NCBI RefSeq assembly: GCF_901933205.1
Contig: NW_022148259.1
Coordinates: forward strand, 1 to 64,000
From: Camarhynchus parvulus
Lineage: Eukaryota > Chordata > Aves > Passeriformes > Thraupidae
Reading direction: 5' to 3'
DNA: 64,000 nt
Every line of letters begins with the position of its first letter. Positions within the stretch are counted from its first letter, which is position 1. This document shows, one piece after another, positions 12,111 to 23,500 of the stretch. The translations under genes were made by a program, and so were the position numbers. Under the pieces are notes generated by a model. It had not been told where the DNA came from. It made no database searches and saw nothing but the letters and a program-made list of their open reading frames with translations.

Positions 12111-12640
12111 GGGACATGGGGACACCGGGACAGGGGGACAAGGACAGAACCCCAAGATAGGGTTGGGGACAGCAGGACATGGGGACATTGGGGACACGGG
12201 GAAATTGGGACACTGGGGACACCAGGACAGGACATTGGGACATTTGGACATTGGGGACATTGGGACAGGGGGACATTGGGGACTTTGGGACACTGGGGAC
12301 ACGAGGACAGGACATGTAGACAATGGGACATTGGGGACATCGGGGGGGACATTGGGGACACTGGGGACATTGGGACACCAGGACATGTGGACATTTGGAC
12401 ATTGGGGACATTGGGGGACATTGGGGGGGACATTGGGGGGGACATTGGGGGGGACATTGGGGACACCAGGGGCGACACTGGGGACATTGGGGACATTGGG
12501 ACATTGGGACTGGGGACATTGGGACACTGGGGACAGCAGGACAGGGACAGAGGGACAGGACATGTGGACACTGGGGACAGCAGGACATTGGGGACACTGG
12601 GGACAGCAGGACAGGGACACGCCCCGGGCACCGGGGGCAG
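12110..12640. repeat. GGGACATTGGGGACA array
   Basis: Units of 9-12 bp GGGGACATTGGGACA with AGCAGGACAGG variants. Confidence 0.93.
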
Positions 12641-12670
12641 TTCCGGGGGCGTTTCAGGATCCGGCCCCCG

Positions 12671-12755
12671 GTCTCCTTAATTACCCCCGGGATTCATTAA
12701 TTAATTATTAATTCATTCATTCATTTGTTCATTCATTAACGGCCGCGTCCAGGGG
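12671..12755. promoter_or_regulatory. Homeodomain-site-rich island
   Basis: CTTAATTACC, CATTAATTAATTATTAATTC and an ATTCATTC repeat: five or more TAAT cores in 60 bp, then GGCCGCG. Homeodomain binding inferred from motif only; part may be a simple ATTC microsatellite. Confidence 0.35.
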
Positions 12756-12924
12756 GAGCCCCGGCAAGGGGCAGAGGGGGCCCGGGGGGGGCGGGGGGTC
12801 CCGGTTCTGGTCCCGGTTCTGGGCCCGGTTCTGGTCCCGGTTCTGGTCCCGGTTCCCGGTTTCTCCTGTTCCTTTCCCAGTCTCTGGGGTTGGTCCCGGT
12901 TCTGGTCCCGGTTCTGTCCCGGGT

Positions 12925-13480
12925 TAACAGAGCATTCCAGCGATCAATATTCGATTTCGGTGCTAATTCGGTCCCGTCCCGGTTCTGTTCCCAGTCCCGG
13001 TGTCTGTGGATTGTCCCATTCCCGGTTCCGGGGGGATGTCCCGGTTCTGGTCCCGGTTCTATCCCGGGTTAACCGCCCCGTTCCACTGATCAATATTCGA
13101 TTTCGGTGCTAATTCGGTTCCGGTCCCGGTTCTGTTCCCGTTCCCGGTTCCGTGGGGGATGTCCCGGTTCTGTCCCGGTCCCGGTTCGGTTCTGTCCCGG
13201 TTCTGTCCCGGGCTAACCGTGCCCAGCACTGATCAATATTCGATTTCGGTGCTAATTCGGTTCCGGTCCCGGTTCCGTGGCGGTGTCTCGGTCCCGGTGC
13301 CGGTTCTGAGGGATGTCCCAGTTCTGTCCCGGTCCCGGTTCGGTTCTGTCCCGGTTCTGTCCCGGTCCCGGTTCGGTTCTGTCCCGGTTCTGTCCCGGGC
13401 TAACCGTGCCCAGCACTGATCAATATTCGATTTCGGTGCTAATTCGCCGCCGCCGGAGCTGTCAGCGGGTGATGGATGGG
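12925..13480. promoter_or_regulatory. Non-coding core present four times
   Basis: GATCAATATTCGATTTCGG, followed by TGCTAATTCG, occurs at about 12942, 13089, 13232 and 13417, each preceded by GGTTAAC or GGCTAAC. Between copies lie GGTTCTGTCCCGGTTCCGGT arrays (12800-13440). The last copy runs on into complex sequence ending about 13480. Confidence 0.55.
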
Positions 13481-13484
13481 GGGC

Positions 13485-13915
13485 GGCGGGGGCGGCGGGG
13501 GCACCGGGGGGGGCGGGGAAACCGGGGGGCGGGGAAACCGGGGGGCGGGGCTGGGGGCACGGGGGGAGGGGGGTTTTGGGGGGGTCCTGGGGCAGTTTTG
13601 GGGGTCCTGGGGGGGGGAATTTGGGGGATCGTAGGGGTCCGGGGGGTTTTGGGGGGTCCTCGGGGGGTTCTGAGGGGGTTTCTGGGGGTCCTGGGGGAGT
13701 TTGGGGGTCCTGGGGGGTCCTGGGGGGGTTTGGGGGTCCTGGGGGAGGTTTGGGGGTCCTGGGGTGGGAATTTGGGGGTCGAGGGTCCGGGGGCCTTTTG
13801 GGGGATCGGGGGGGATTTGGGGCGGTTTTGGGGGGTCCTGGGGGGGGAGTTTGGGGGGATCGAAGGGGTCCGGGGCGGTTTTGGGGGTTTTGGGGGTCGG
13901 AGCGGGGCTGGGGGG
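13485..13915. repeat. G-rich array
   Basis: GGGGGTCCTGGGGGGGTTTG units. Reverse complement in character to 13930-14515. Confidence 0.9.
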
Positions 13916-13929
13916 GATGGAGCAGTGAA

Positions 13930-14515
13930 ACCCCCAGGATGGGGAGGGGGCAAATCCCCGGAGGGACCCCCCCAAAAAAAAAACCCCAGGGACCCCCAAA
14001 CCAACCCCGGGACCCCCAAACCAACCCCGGGACCCCCAAATTGGGGCAGGGACCCCCGAATCGGGGTCCGGGACCCCCAAAACTCACCTGGGACGCCCAA
14101 AATCAACTCCGGGACCCCCAGATTGGGGCAGGGACCCCCCAAAAACCAACCCCAGGAGCCCCAAAGCAACCCCGGGACCCCCAAAATGGGGTCAGGGACC
14201 CCCAAATTAACCCAAAATTGAGACAGAGACTCCAAAACCAACCCCAGGACCCCCCAAAATTGGGGCAGGGACCCCCAAAATCAACCCCAGGATCCCCAAA
14301 ATTGAGACAGAGACCCCCAAATTAACCCAAAATTGAGACAGAGACCCCTAAAATCAACATCAGGACCCCCAAAATGGGGTCACGGACCCCCAAATTAACA
14401 CAAAATTGGGGCAGAGACCCCCAAAATCAACCCCAGGACCCCCCAAAATTGGAGCAGGGACCCCCAAATTAACACAAAATTGAGACGGAGCCCCAAAACC
14501 AACCCCAGCCCCCCC
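13930..14515. repeat. C-rich array
   Basis: GGGACCCCCAAATTGGGGCA and AACCCCAGGACCCCCAAAAT units. Confidence 0.9.
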
Positions 14516-14560
14516 CATCTCCCCCTCCCCAATTTCCCTCCACCCTCCCCCCCCCCGAAG

Positions 14561-14775
14561 ATGGATGGCGGCGGCGGCGCCGCGCGTTAATTAACACTTG
14601 AGTTAATTAGTTCGGGCCCATTTGCGAGCGAAATGTTTTGATTTGGGGGGTGAATTTGCATTCGGCGGCGCCGGGTGATGAATTTGGGGAGGGGGATTCG
14701 GGGGGGGGGCGCGGGTGGAGCGGGGCGGTGCTGCCGCCTGGCGGGCGAGGGGCGCGCTGCAGCGCCCGGCGCGAA
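14561..14775. promoter_or_regulatory. Candidate enhancer: TAAT, NK2-like and octamer motifs
   Basis: GTTAATTAACACTTGAG then TTAATTAG, then ATTTGCGAG, and ATTTGCAT (POU octamer) at about 14653. The CACTTGAG NK2-like motif also occurs in the 7746-8080 island. 14741-14775 holds a GC-rich palindrome around GCGCTGCAGCGC. Confidence 0.45.
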
Positions 14776-14779
14776 ACGG

Positions 14780-15600
14780 CCCCAAAAAACCCCAAAAAGC
14801 TCAAAAATAACCTAAAAAATAACCTCAAAAATAACCCTAAAAATAACCTAAAAAAACCCTCAAAAATTACCTCAAAAAAACCTCAAAAAAGGCCAAAAAA
14901 TCCCAAAAAAAGCCTCAAAAAAACCCTCAAAAATAACCTAAAATAACCTCAAAATAAACTCAAAAATATCCTCAAAAAATCCTCAAAAAACCCCCCAAAA
15001 TAAACTCAAAAATAACCTCAAAAAAACCTCAAAAAAACCTCAAAAAAGCCTCCAAACTTCCCCAAAAAAGCCCCAAAAAACCTCAAAAAAGGCCCAAAAA
15101 ATCCTCAAAAATAACCTCAAAAATGGCAAAAAAAACCCCCCCAAAAAAACCTCAAAAAAGCCCCCAAAAAGACTCAAAAAAGCCCCCAAAAAGGCCAAAA
15201 AAAGCCCCAAAAAACCCTCAAAAACTCCCCCAAAAAGACTCAAAAAATCCCCAAAACCCTCAAAAAAACCCTCAAAAATCCCCCAAAAAAGCCTCCAAAA
15301 AGTCCCCCAAAAACCCCAAAAAAAGTCAAAAAAGCCTAAAAAAAGCCCCCAAAAAAGCCCTCAAAAAGCCCCACAAAAGCCTCAAAAAAGGCCCAAAAAA
15401 AAGCGAAAAAAAAACACTCAAAAAATCCCCCAAAAAAGACTCAAAAAAGCCCCAAAAAACCCCCCAAAAGCCCCCCAAAAGCCTCAAAAAAGGCCCAAAA
15501 AAAGCGCCAAAGAAGCCTCAAAAAAACCCCTCAAAAAAGCCTCAAAAAGCCTCAAAAAAGGCGAAAAAAAGCCCCAAAAAAACCCTCAAAAATCCCCAAA
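14780..15600. repeat. CTCAAAAAAGCCCC array
   Basis: Unit CCTCAAAAAAGCCCCAAAAA, 10-15 bp. Confidence 0.93.
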
Positions 15601-15604
15601 AAAG

Positions 15605-15898
15605 AGTGCCTTTTCTCTTTCAAAACCGCCGTTTTCTGCCCCAAAAATCGTCCTGAATGTCCCCAAATTCCCCTTTTTCTTCCCCAAAATTCCCCTTGCC
15701 CAAAATTCCCGTTTCCTGCCCCAAATTTCCCTTTCCCTCCCCGAAAAACCTGCTTCCCCAAAATCCCCCTTTTTTTCTCGAAATCCCTTTTCCCAAAATC
15801 CCCTTTTCTTCCCCAAAATCCCTTTTCCCCAAAATCCCCTTTTTCCGCCCCAGAAATCCCTTTTCCCAAAATCGCCTTTTTCCGCCCCAAAAATCCCC
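15605..15898. repeat. Pyrimidine-rich CCCCTTTTTCC array
   Basis: Unit CCCAAAATCCCCTTTTTCCG. Borders the RABAC1 promoter. Confidence 0.88.
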
Positions 15899-15899
15899 A

Positions 15900-16234
15900 A
15901 CTTCCCCTCGAGCCCGCCCAACTCCATATAAGGGCATAGCCCCGCCCACCGCCACCGTGGCCACGCCCCTAGCTCCGACCCACGGCGCTACAATCGCATT
16001 CAAACCACGCCCACCTCATTACAATTCACATATCACCCTTCCAGCCACGCCCACAACTCCATATGAGGTTAAAGCCCCGCCCATCACCCCATATTTGGAG
16101 ATAGCCACGCCCACAAATTTATATAAGGCGTTGGCCCCGCCCCGAGCCATATAAGGCGCCTTAAACCACACCCGGCGTTACGTCATCGCGCAGGCCACGC
16201 CCACCGCCACGCGTTCCCGCGGTTCCGGCCCCAG
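15900..16234 (+). promoter_or_regulatory. RABAC1: Promoter with phased CArG/GC-box array and non-coding first exon
   Basis: CArG-like boxes at 15924-15933 (CCATATAAGG), 16059-16068 (CCATATGAGG, one mismatch), 16089-16098 (CCATATTTGG), 16119-16128 (TTATATAAGG, half site) and 16147-16156 (CCATATAAGG). In the first four, a GC or CACCC box (GCCCCGCCC or GCCACGCCC) starts exactly 15 bp after the CArG start. The 16059, 16089 and 16119 modules are exactly 30 bp apart. A CRE-like TTACGTCA lies at 16178-16185. A 5' splice donor cccagGTGAGG closes a likely untranslated exon at 16234. SRF plus Sp/KLF control is inferred. Confidence 0.6.
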
Positions 16235-16251
16235 GTGAGGGGGGGGGCGCG

Positions 16252-16265
16252 GTTTCCATGGAAAC
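16252..16265. promoter_or_regulatory. RFX-type X-box palindrome
   Basis: GTTTCCATGGAAAC is a perfect 14-bp palindrome with the RFX X-box form GTNNCCATGGNNAC. It sits 18 bp downstream of the presumed untranslated first exon. Binding is inferred from the motif only. Confidence 0.4.
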
Positions 16266-17490
16266 GGGGGCGGGGGGACCCCCCCCCACCCCCCGGGACC
16301 CCCGGGACCCCCAAAATCCCCGAAACGGCCCCAAAATCACCGGAATTACCCCAAAAATCCCCGAAATGGCCCCGGGACCCCCAAATCCCCGAAACGGCCC
16401 CAAAATCACCGGGATTACCCCAAAAATCCCCGAAATGGCCCCGGGACCCCCAAAATCCCCGAAACGGCCCCAAAATCACCGGAATGGCCCCAAAAATCCC
16501 CGAAATGGCCCCAAAATCACCCGAATTACCCCAAAAATCCCAGAAACGGCCCCAAAATCCCCGGAACGGCCCCAAAATCCCCGGAACGGCCCCAAAAGGG
16601 CCCCGGGAACCGAAAATCCCCGAAACGGCCCCAAAGTCCCCGAAACGGCCCCAAAAATCCCTGAAATGGCCCCAAAAATCCCCGAAATTATCCCAAAAAT
16701 CGCCCTGGGAACCGAAAATCCCCGAAACGGCCCCAAAATCACCAGAATGGCCCCAAAATCCATCCCGGGGGGCTAAAATTACTGAAATGGCCCCAAAAAT
16801 CTCCCCCGGACCCCAAAATCCCCGAAACGGCCCCAAAAATCCCCCTGGGAACCGAAAATCGCCGGAATTACCCCAAAAATCCTTCCAGGGACCCCAAAAT
16901 CCCCGAAACGGCCCCAAAAATCCCCCCCGGGTACCAAAAATCCCCGAAATTACCCCGAAAAATCCCCTGGGACCCCAAAATTCCCCGAAATTACCCCAAA
17001 AATCCCCTGGGACCCCAAAATCCCCCAAATTTTCCCGATATTTCCCCCAAATTCACCCGAATGTCCCAAAATCCCCAAATTCACCCCAAATTTCCCCAAA
17101 TCCCCTGAATTTGCCCCAAAATCCCCAATTTTCCCCCAAATCCCCTCAAATTCACCCCGAATGTCCCAAAATCCCCCAAATGTCCCAAAATCTCCCCGAT
17201 TTTCACCCCCAAATGTTTTACCCCCAATTCCTCAAATTCACCCCGAATTCCCAAACTCCCCATTTTCACCCGGAATTTCCCAAACTCCCCGATTTTCACC
17301 CGAATTTCCCAAAATCCCCGATTTTCACCCCGAATGTCCCAAACTCCCCAATTTTCACCCGGAATTTCCCAAACTCCCCATTTTCACCCGGAATTTCCCA
17401 AAATCCGCCGATTTTCAAAATCCCGGAATTTCCCAAAATCCCCAATTTTCACCCGGAATTTCCCAAACTCCCCGATTTTCACCCCGAATC
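16260..17490. repeat. C-rich array in the 5' intron of RABAC1
   Basis: 16300-17000 has the unit CCCCAAAATCCCCGAAACGG. 17000-17490 has the unit CCCGATTTTCACCCGGAATT. No coding sequence seen. Confidence 0.9.
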
Positions 17491-17498
17491 CCCCCCAG

Positions 17499-17581
17499 GC
17501 CCCCCCGATGGCCGCGGCCCCGCCCCCCCCCCAGGACCCCCCGGGGAGCCCCGAGAGCGACCCCAGGGGGGGGATGGGCAG
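17499..17581 (+). CDS. RABAC1: RABAC1 first coding exon
   Basis: Acceptor cccccccag at 17490-17498, then 9 nt of leader and ATG at 17508. Encodes MAAAPPPPQDPPGSPESDPR then GGMG, ending ag|gtgagg (Arg codon completed by the next exon). This is the only ATG in frame with the confirmed next exon, and human RABAC1 also starts MAA. C-rich arrays precede it and complementary G-rich arrays follow. Confidence 0.72.
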
Positions 17582-20500
17582 GTGAGGAACCGGGGCAAAT
17601 CCCGGGGAATTCGGGAAATTCGGGGAATTCGGGGAATTGGGAATTTCGGGGAATTCGGGGGGATTTGGGAGAAATTCGGGGGATTTGGGGGAAATTTGGG
17701 GGATTTGGGGGGAATTTGGGGGAAATTTGGGGATTTGGGGGGAAATTTGGGGGATTTGGGGGAAATTTGGGGGAAATTCAGGGAATTTGGGAGAAATTCG
17801 GGAAATTGGGAATTTGGGGAAATCTGGGGATTTGGGGGATTTGGGGAAATTTGGGAATTTGGGGGATTTGGGGGAATTGGGGAATTTGGGGGAAATTGAG
17901 GGAAATTTGGGGGGATTTTGGGGGAAAGTTCAAGGAAATTGGGGATTTGGGGAAATTCGGGGGAAATTCAGGGAAATTCAAGGAATTTGGGGGATATGGG
18001 GAAATTTGGGGGAAATTCAGGGGGATTTGGGGAATTGGAGGATTTGGGGGATTTCGGGAAATTCGGGGATTTTGGGACATTTGGGGAGAAAATGGGGGGA
18101 TTCGGGGGGATCTGGGAGAAATTTGGGGGGGTTTGGGGAATTTGGGGGAAATTCAGGGGATTTGGGGAAATTCAGGGGAAATTCGGGGGAAATTCAGGGA
18201 AATTCGGGGAAATTTGGGGGGATTTTGGGGGATTTCGGAAATTTGGGGGGATTTTGGGAAATTCGGGGGAATTTGCGGGAAATTGGGGTAAATTCAGGAG
18301 GATTCGGGGGGATTTGGGAAATTCGAGAAATTCGGGGGATTTGGGGAAATTGGGGGAAATTCAGGGAAATTCGGGGGGATTTGGGGGAATTTGGGGGGAT
18401 TTGGGGGAATTCGGGGGAAATTGGGGGAAATTCGGGGAAATTCGAGGGGATTTGGGAGAAAATTGGGGAATTTGGGAAAATTCGGGGGGATTTGGGGGAA
18501 TTTGGGGGGATTTGGGGAATGCGGGGAATTTGGGGGAATTCGGGGGGAATTTGGGGGGATTCAGGGGAAATTCGGGAAATTCGGGGCGAGGTTTGGGGGA
18601 ATTTGGGAAAATTTTAGGGCTGGTTTGGAGAAATTTGGGGCAATTTTGGGGGAAATTGGGAAATCTGGGAAAGATTTTGGGGGGATTTGGGGGAGATTTG
18701 GGGTTTTTTGGGGCATTATCGGTGTCGATGATTCTGGGGTGGTTTTGGGGGGTGAATATTTGGGATTTTGGGGTGAATTTTGGGGATTTTGGGGTGGATT
18801 TGGGTTTTTGGGGATTTTGGGGGTTTTTGGCTCTATGGGGGTTTTGGGAGGTCCGGGATGAATTTGGGGTGAATTTTGGGGATTTTGGGGTGAATTTTGG
18901 GGAATTTGGGGTGGATTTGGGGTTATTTGGGGTTTTTTTGGGGTTTTTGGGCCATTATTGGTGTCTATGATTCTGGGGTGGTTTTGGGGTGAATTTGGGG
19001 ATTTTGGGGTGAATTTGGGTTTTTTGGGATTTTTGGGATTTTTGGCTCTGTGGGGGTTTTGGGAGGTCCGGGATGAATTTGGGGTGAATTTTGGGGATTT
19101 TGGGGTGAATTTTGGGTTTTGGGGTGAATTTTGGGGATTTTGGGGTGAATTTGGGTTTTTTGGGGTTTTTGGGATTTTTGGGATTTTTGGCTCTATGGGG
19201 GTTTTGGGAGGTCCGGGATGAATTTGGGGTGAATTTTGGGGATTTTGGGGTCTCTCCCCCAGGTTCTCCGCCCCGAAGTGGGCGTGGCCGTGGCTGGAGG
19301 CGCGGTGGGCGGGGCTCCGGCCCTGGGGGGCGTTCCTGGCGCGCGGCCGCTTCGGGGTCCCGCGGGATTTGGGGGAGCTCGGGCGGCGCCTGGCGCACAA
19401 CGGGGAGCGGTTCCAGAGCAACTACCTGCTGCTCTTCCTGGGGCTGCTCCTCTACTGCCTGTGAGACACTTTGGGGCGAATTCCCACGATTTCGGGCAAT
19501 TTGGGGCCGGTTTGGGGCATTTACGGCTTTTTTTGGGGACTTTTTGGGGATTTTATAGTGATTTTAAGGGGATTTTTACGAGATTTTTTGGGAAATTTTT
19601 TGGGGTTTTATCGTGATTTTTTGGGGATTTTTTGGGGATTTTTGGGGGATTTTTTGGGGATTTTTTTGGGATTTTATGACATTTTTTAGGAATTTTTAGG
19701 GGATTTTTTGAGGTTTTTAATAGCGATTTTTTGGGGACTTTAGGAGATTTTTTTGGGTTTTTATAGCGAGTTTTTAGGGATTTTAGGAGATTTTTTGGGA
19801 AATTTTTTGGGTTTTATCGCGATTTTTAGAGGATTTTTTTGAGATTTTTTGGGATTTTTTTTGGAGCTTTTCTAGCGATTTTATGGCATTTTGGGTGATT
19901 TTTGGGGGATTATTGGGGGATTTTTTGGGATTTTTAGGGGATTTTTAGGAGATTTTTTGGAAAATTGTTTGGGTTTTTATCGCGATTTTTAGAGGATTTT
20001 TTGGGATTTTTTGGGATTTTTTTGAGCTTTTATAGCGATTTTTTGGGGATTTTTTGAGGATTTTATAGCGATTTTTAGAGGATTTTTAGGGGATTTTTTG
20101 GGAAATTTTTGGGGTTTTTATCACGATTTTTAGAGGATTTTTAGAGGATTTTTTGGGGATTTTTTTGAGCTTTTATAGCGATTTTATGGCATTTTGGGTG
20201 ATTTTTGGGGGATTATTGGGGCATTTTTTGGGATTTTTAGGGGATTTTTTAGGGGATTTTATAGCAATTTTTTGGGGATTTTTTGGGAAATTTTTTGGGT
20301 TTTTATCGCGATTCTTAGAGGATTTTTAGGGGATTTTTGGGGACTTTTTATGGCGATTTTCAGGCGATTTTTAGGAAAGTTTTTAGGGTTTTTATAGCGA
20401 TTTTTAGGGGATTTTGGGGGGATTTTGGGGATTTTTTTTGAGGATTTTTAGGGGATTTTGGGGAGGATTTTTTGGGGTTTTTTCGAGGATTTTTTGGGGG

Positions 20501-23500
20501 TTTTTATTGCGATTTTGAGGGGATTTGGGGCCGTTTTGGGGCATTTTCAGGCAATTTTGGGTTTTTCTGCCTCAGATTCGTCCTGAACTGGGGGTGGGGG
20601 AGGCTGGGGGGGGGTCCCAGTCCCTCCCAGTACAAACCAGTATCCCCAGTCCCTCCCAGTACAAACCAGTAACCCCAAATCCCCCTTTACCCCTTTCCCA
20701 GTGCCTCCCAGTATAAACCAGTATCCCCAGTACAAACCAGTATCCCCAGTCCATCCCAGTCACTCCCAGTCCCTCCCAGTACAAACCAGTACAAACCAGT
20801 ATCCCCAGGCTCAGCTCCCAGTACAAACCAGTCCCTCCCAGTACAAACCAGTACAAACCAGTATCCCCAGTGCCTCCCAGTCCCTCCCAGTCCCTCCCAG
20901 TACAAACCAGTATCCCCAGTCGTCCCTCCCAGTCCCTCCCAGTACAAACCAGTATCCCCAGTCCCTCCCAGTCCCTCTCAGTACAAACCAGTATCCGCAG
21001 GCTCAGCTCCCAGTACAAACCAGTCCCTCCCAGTGCCTCCCAGTCCCTCCCAGTACAAACCAGTATCCCCAGTCCCTCCCAGTACAAACCAGTATCCGCA
21101 GGCTCAGCTCCCCGCTGCTCCTCGTCGCTCTCTCCGTTCTCGTCGCCGCCGTCGTCGCCGTGCGGAGCCGGGAGGCGCCGCTGGTGCTGCTGGGTGAGAC
21201 TGGGAGGGACTGGTTTGTACTGGTTTGTACTGGGAGGGACTGGGAGGGACTGGGAGGCACTGGGATATACTGGTGTGTACTGGGATATACTGGGATGGAC
21301 TGGGAGGCACTGGGAAAAGGGTTAAAGGGGGATTTGGGGTTACTGGTTTGTACTGGGAGGCACTGGGAGGGGATTGGGAGGGAACTGGGAGGGGGTTTAG
21401 GGTTACTGGTTTATACTGGGAGGGGGTTTGGGGGCACTGGGAGGGACTGGGAAGGACTGGGAAAAGGGTTAAAGGGGAATTTGGGGTTACTGGTTTGTAC
21501 TGGGAGGGACTGGGAGGGACTGGTTTATACTGGGATATACTGGGATATACTGGGAGGAGAGCCTGGGGATACTGGTTTATACTGGGAGGGACTGGCATAA
21601 ACTGGGAAAGGGTTAAAGGGGGATTTGGGGTTACTGGTTTATACTGGGAGGGACTGGTCCTTACTGGTTTTTACTGGTTTATATTGGGTTATACTGGTTT
21701 ATATTTGGTTATATTGGTCCATACTGGTCCGTACTGGTCCTTACTGGTCCTTACTGGTTTTTACTGGTTTTTACTGGTTTATATTGGGTTATACTGGTTT
21801 ATATTGGTCCATACTGGTCCATACTGGTCCTTACTGGTTTTTACTGGTTTTTACTGGTTTATATTGGGTTATACTGGTTTATATTGGCCCATACTGGTCC
21901 ATACAGGTCCTTACTGGTTTTTACTGGTTTTCCCCGGCGGTATATTTGGTTAGCCCGCCCACCAGCTGGGCGTGGCCGGGGTGTTCGCTGCCGGTCCTGT
22001 GGCTGGTGTTGCTGGGTTCCCCAGGCGCTGGGCTGAGCCCCAAAATCCCCCAAATTCACCCCAAAATATCCCCAAAAAAATCCCGACCCCAAAATCCCCC
22101 AAATTCACCCCAAAATATCCCCAAGAAATCACCCCGACCCCAAAAAACCCCCCCAAAAAAATCCCGACCCCAAAATCCCCCAAATTCCCCAAAAAACCCC
22201 AAAAATCACTGCTGGGGCAGCCGTGTTCTGGCTGCTGGGTGAGACCCCCGCCCCAAAAAACCCCAAATTCACCCCAAATTCACCCCAAAAAATCATCCCA
22301 CCCCAAAAATCCCCCACAAATCCCGACCCCAAAATCCCCAAATTCCCCAAAAAATCACTGCTGGGGTGGCCGTGTTCTGGCTGCTGGGTGAGCCCCAAAA
22401 AACCCCAAATTCACCCCAAAAATCACCCTGACCCCAAAAAATCCTGCCTAAAAAAATCCCGACCCCAAAAACCCCCCAAAATCATCCCGACCCCAAAAAA
22501 TCCTGCCTAAAAAAATCCACCCAAAAAACCCCCAAAAAATCCCACCCCAAAAAATCCTGTAAAAAATCCCCCCAAAACCCCAACCCCAAAAACCCCAAAA
22601 AAATCACTGCTCTGGTGGCTGTGTTCTGGCTGCTGGGTGAGCCCCAAAAAACCCCAAATTCACCCCAAAATCCCCAAAAAATCACCCCGACCCCAAAAAA
22701 CCCCCAAAAAATCCTGACCCCAAAAACCCCCCCAAAAAATCCCCCGACCCCAAAAACCCCAAATTCCCCCCAAAAAACCCCCCCGACCCCCAAAACCCTG
22801 CCTAAAAACCCCCCCCATAAAACCCCGCCTAAAAAAATCCCGACCCCAAAAAACCCCAAATTCTCCCCAAAATGACCTCGATCCCACAAACCCCCAAAAA
22901 TCCGACCCCAAAAACCCCCCAAAATACCCACCCCAAAAACCACCCCCCCCGAGCCCCCCCCAATTTTGACCCTTTTGGTCCCCCCAAATTATCCCGCCAA
23001 ACCCCCCAACCAACCCACCCCCACCCACAAAAATCCCAACCCCCTCCCACATTGTATCAATTGTTTTTGGGGGGTTTTTGGTTTTTTGGGTTTAAGTTTT
23101 TGGGGTCCGGTTTTGGGGGGTCCCATTTTGGGGGTTCTGATTTTGGGGGGTTCGGGGATTTTGGAGGGGGAGTTTGGGAGGATTTTGGGGTTTTTGGGGG
23201 GGTCCCATTTTTTGGGAGGGTTTTTGGGGGGGATTTTGGGGGGAATTTGGGGTTTTCAGGGGGTTTGGGGTTTTGGGGGTTCCGAATTTTGGGGTTTCCC
23301 CCCAGGAGCCGCCCTGGTGTTTCTGGGGTCCCGATTTGGGGGGATTTGTGGGATTTTGGGGGATTTGGGGGATTTGTGGGTTTTGGGGGGGATTTGGGGT
23401 TTTTGGGGTTTTTGGGGGTTCCGAATTTTGGGTTTTCCCCCCCAGGAGCCGCCCTGGTGTTTTTGGGGTCTCGATTTGGGGGGGTTTCTGGGATTTTGGG

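Noticed and set aside
12700..12740. Functional homeodomain cluster with certainty
   Set aside because: The ATTC/ATTAATT run may be a simple microsatellite; kept only as a low-confidence regulatory candidate.
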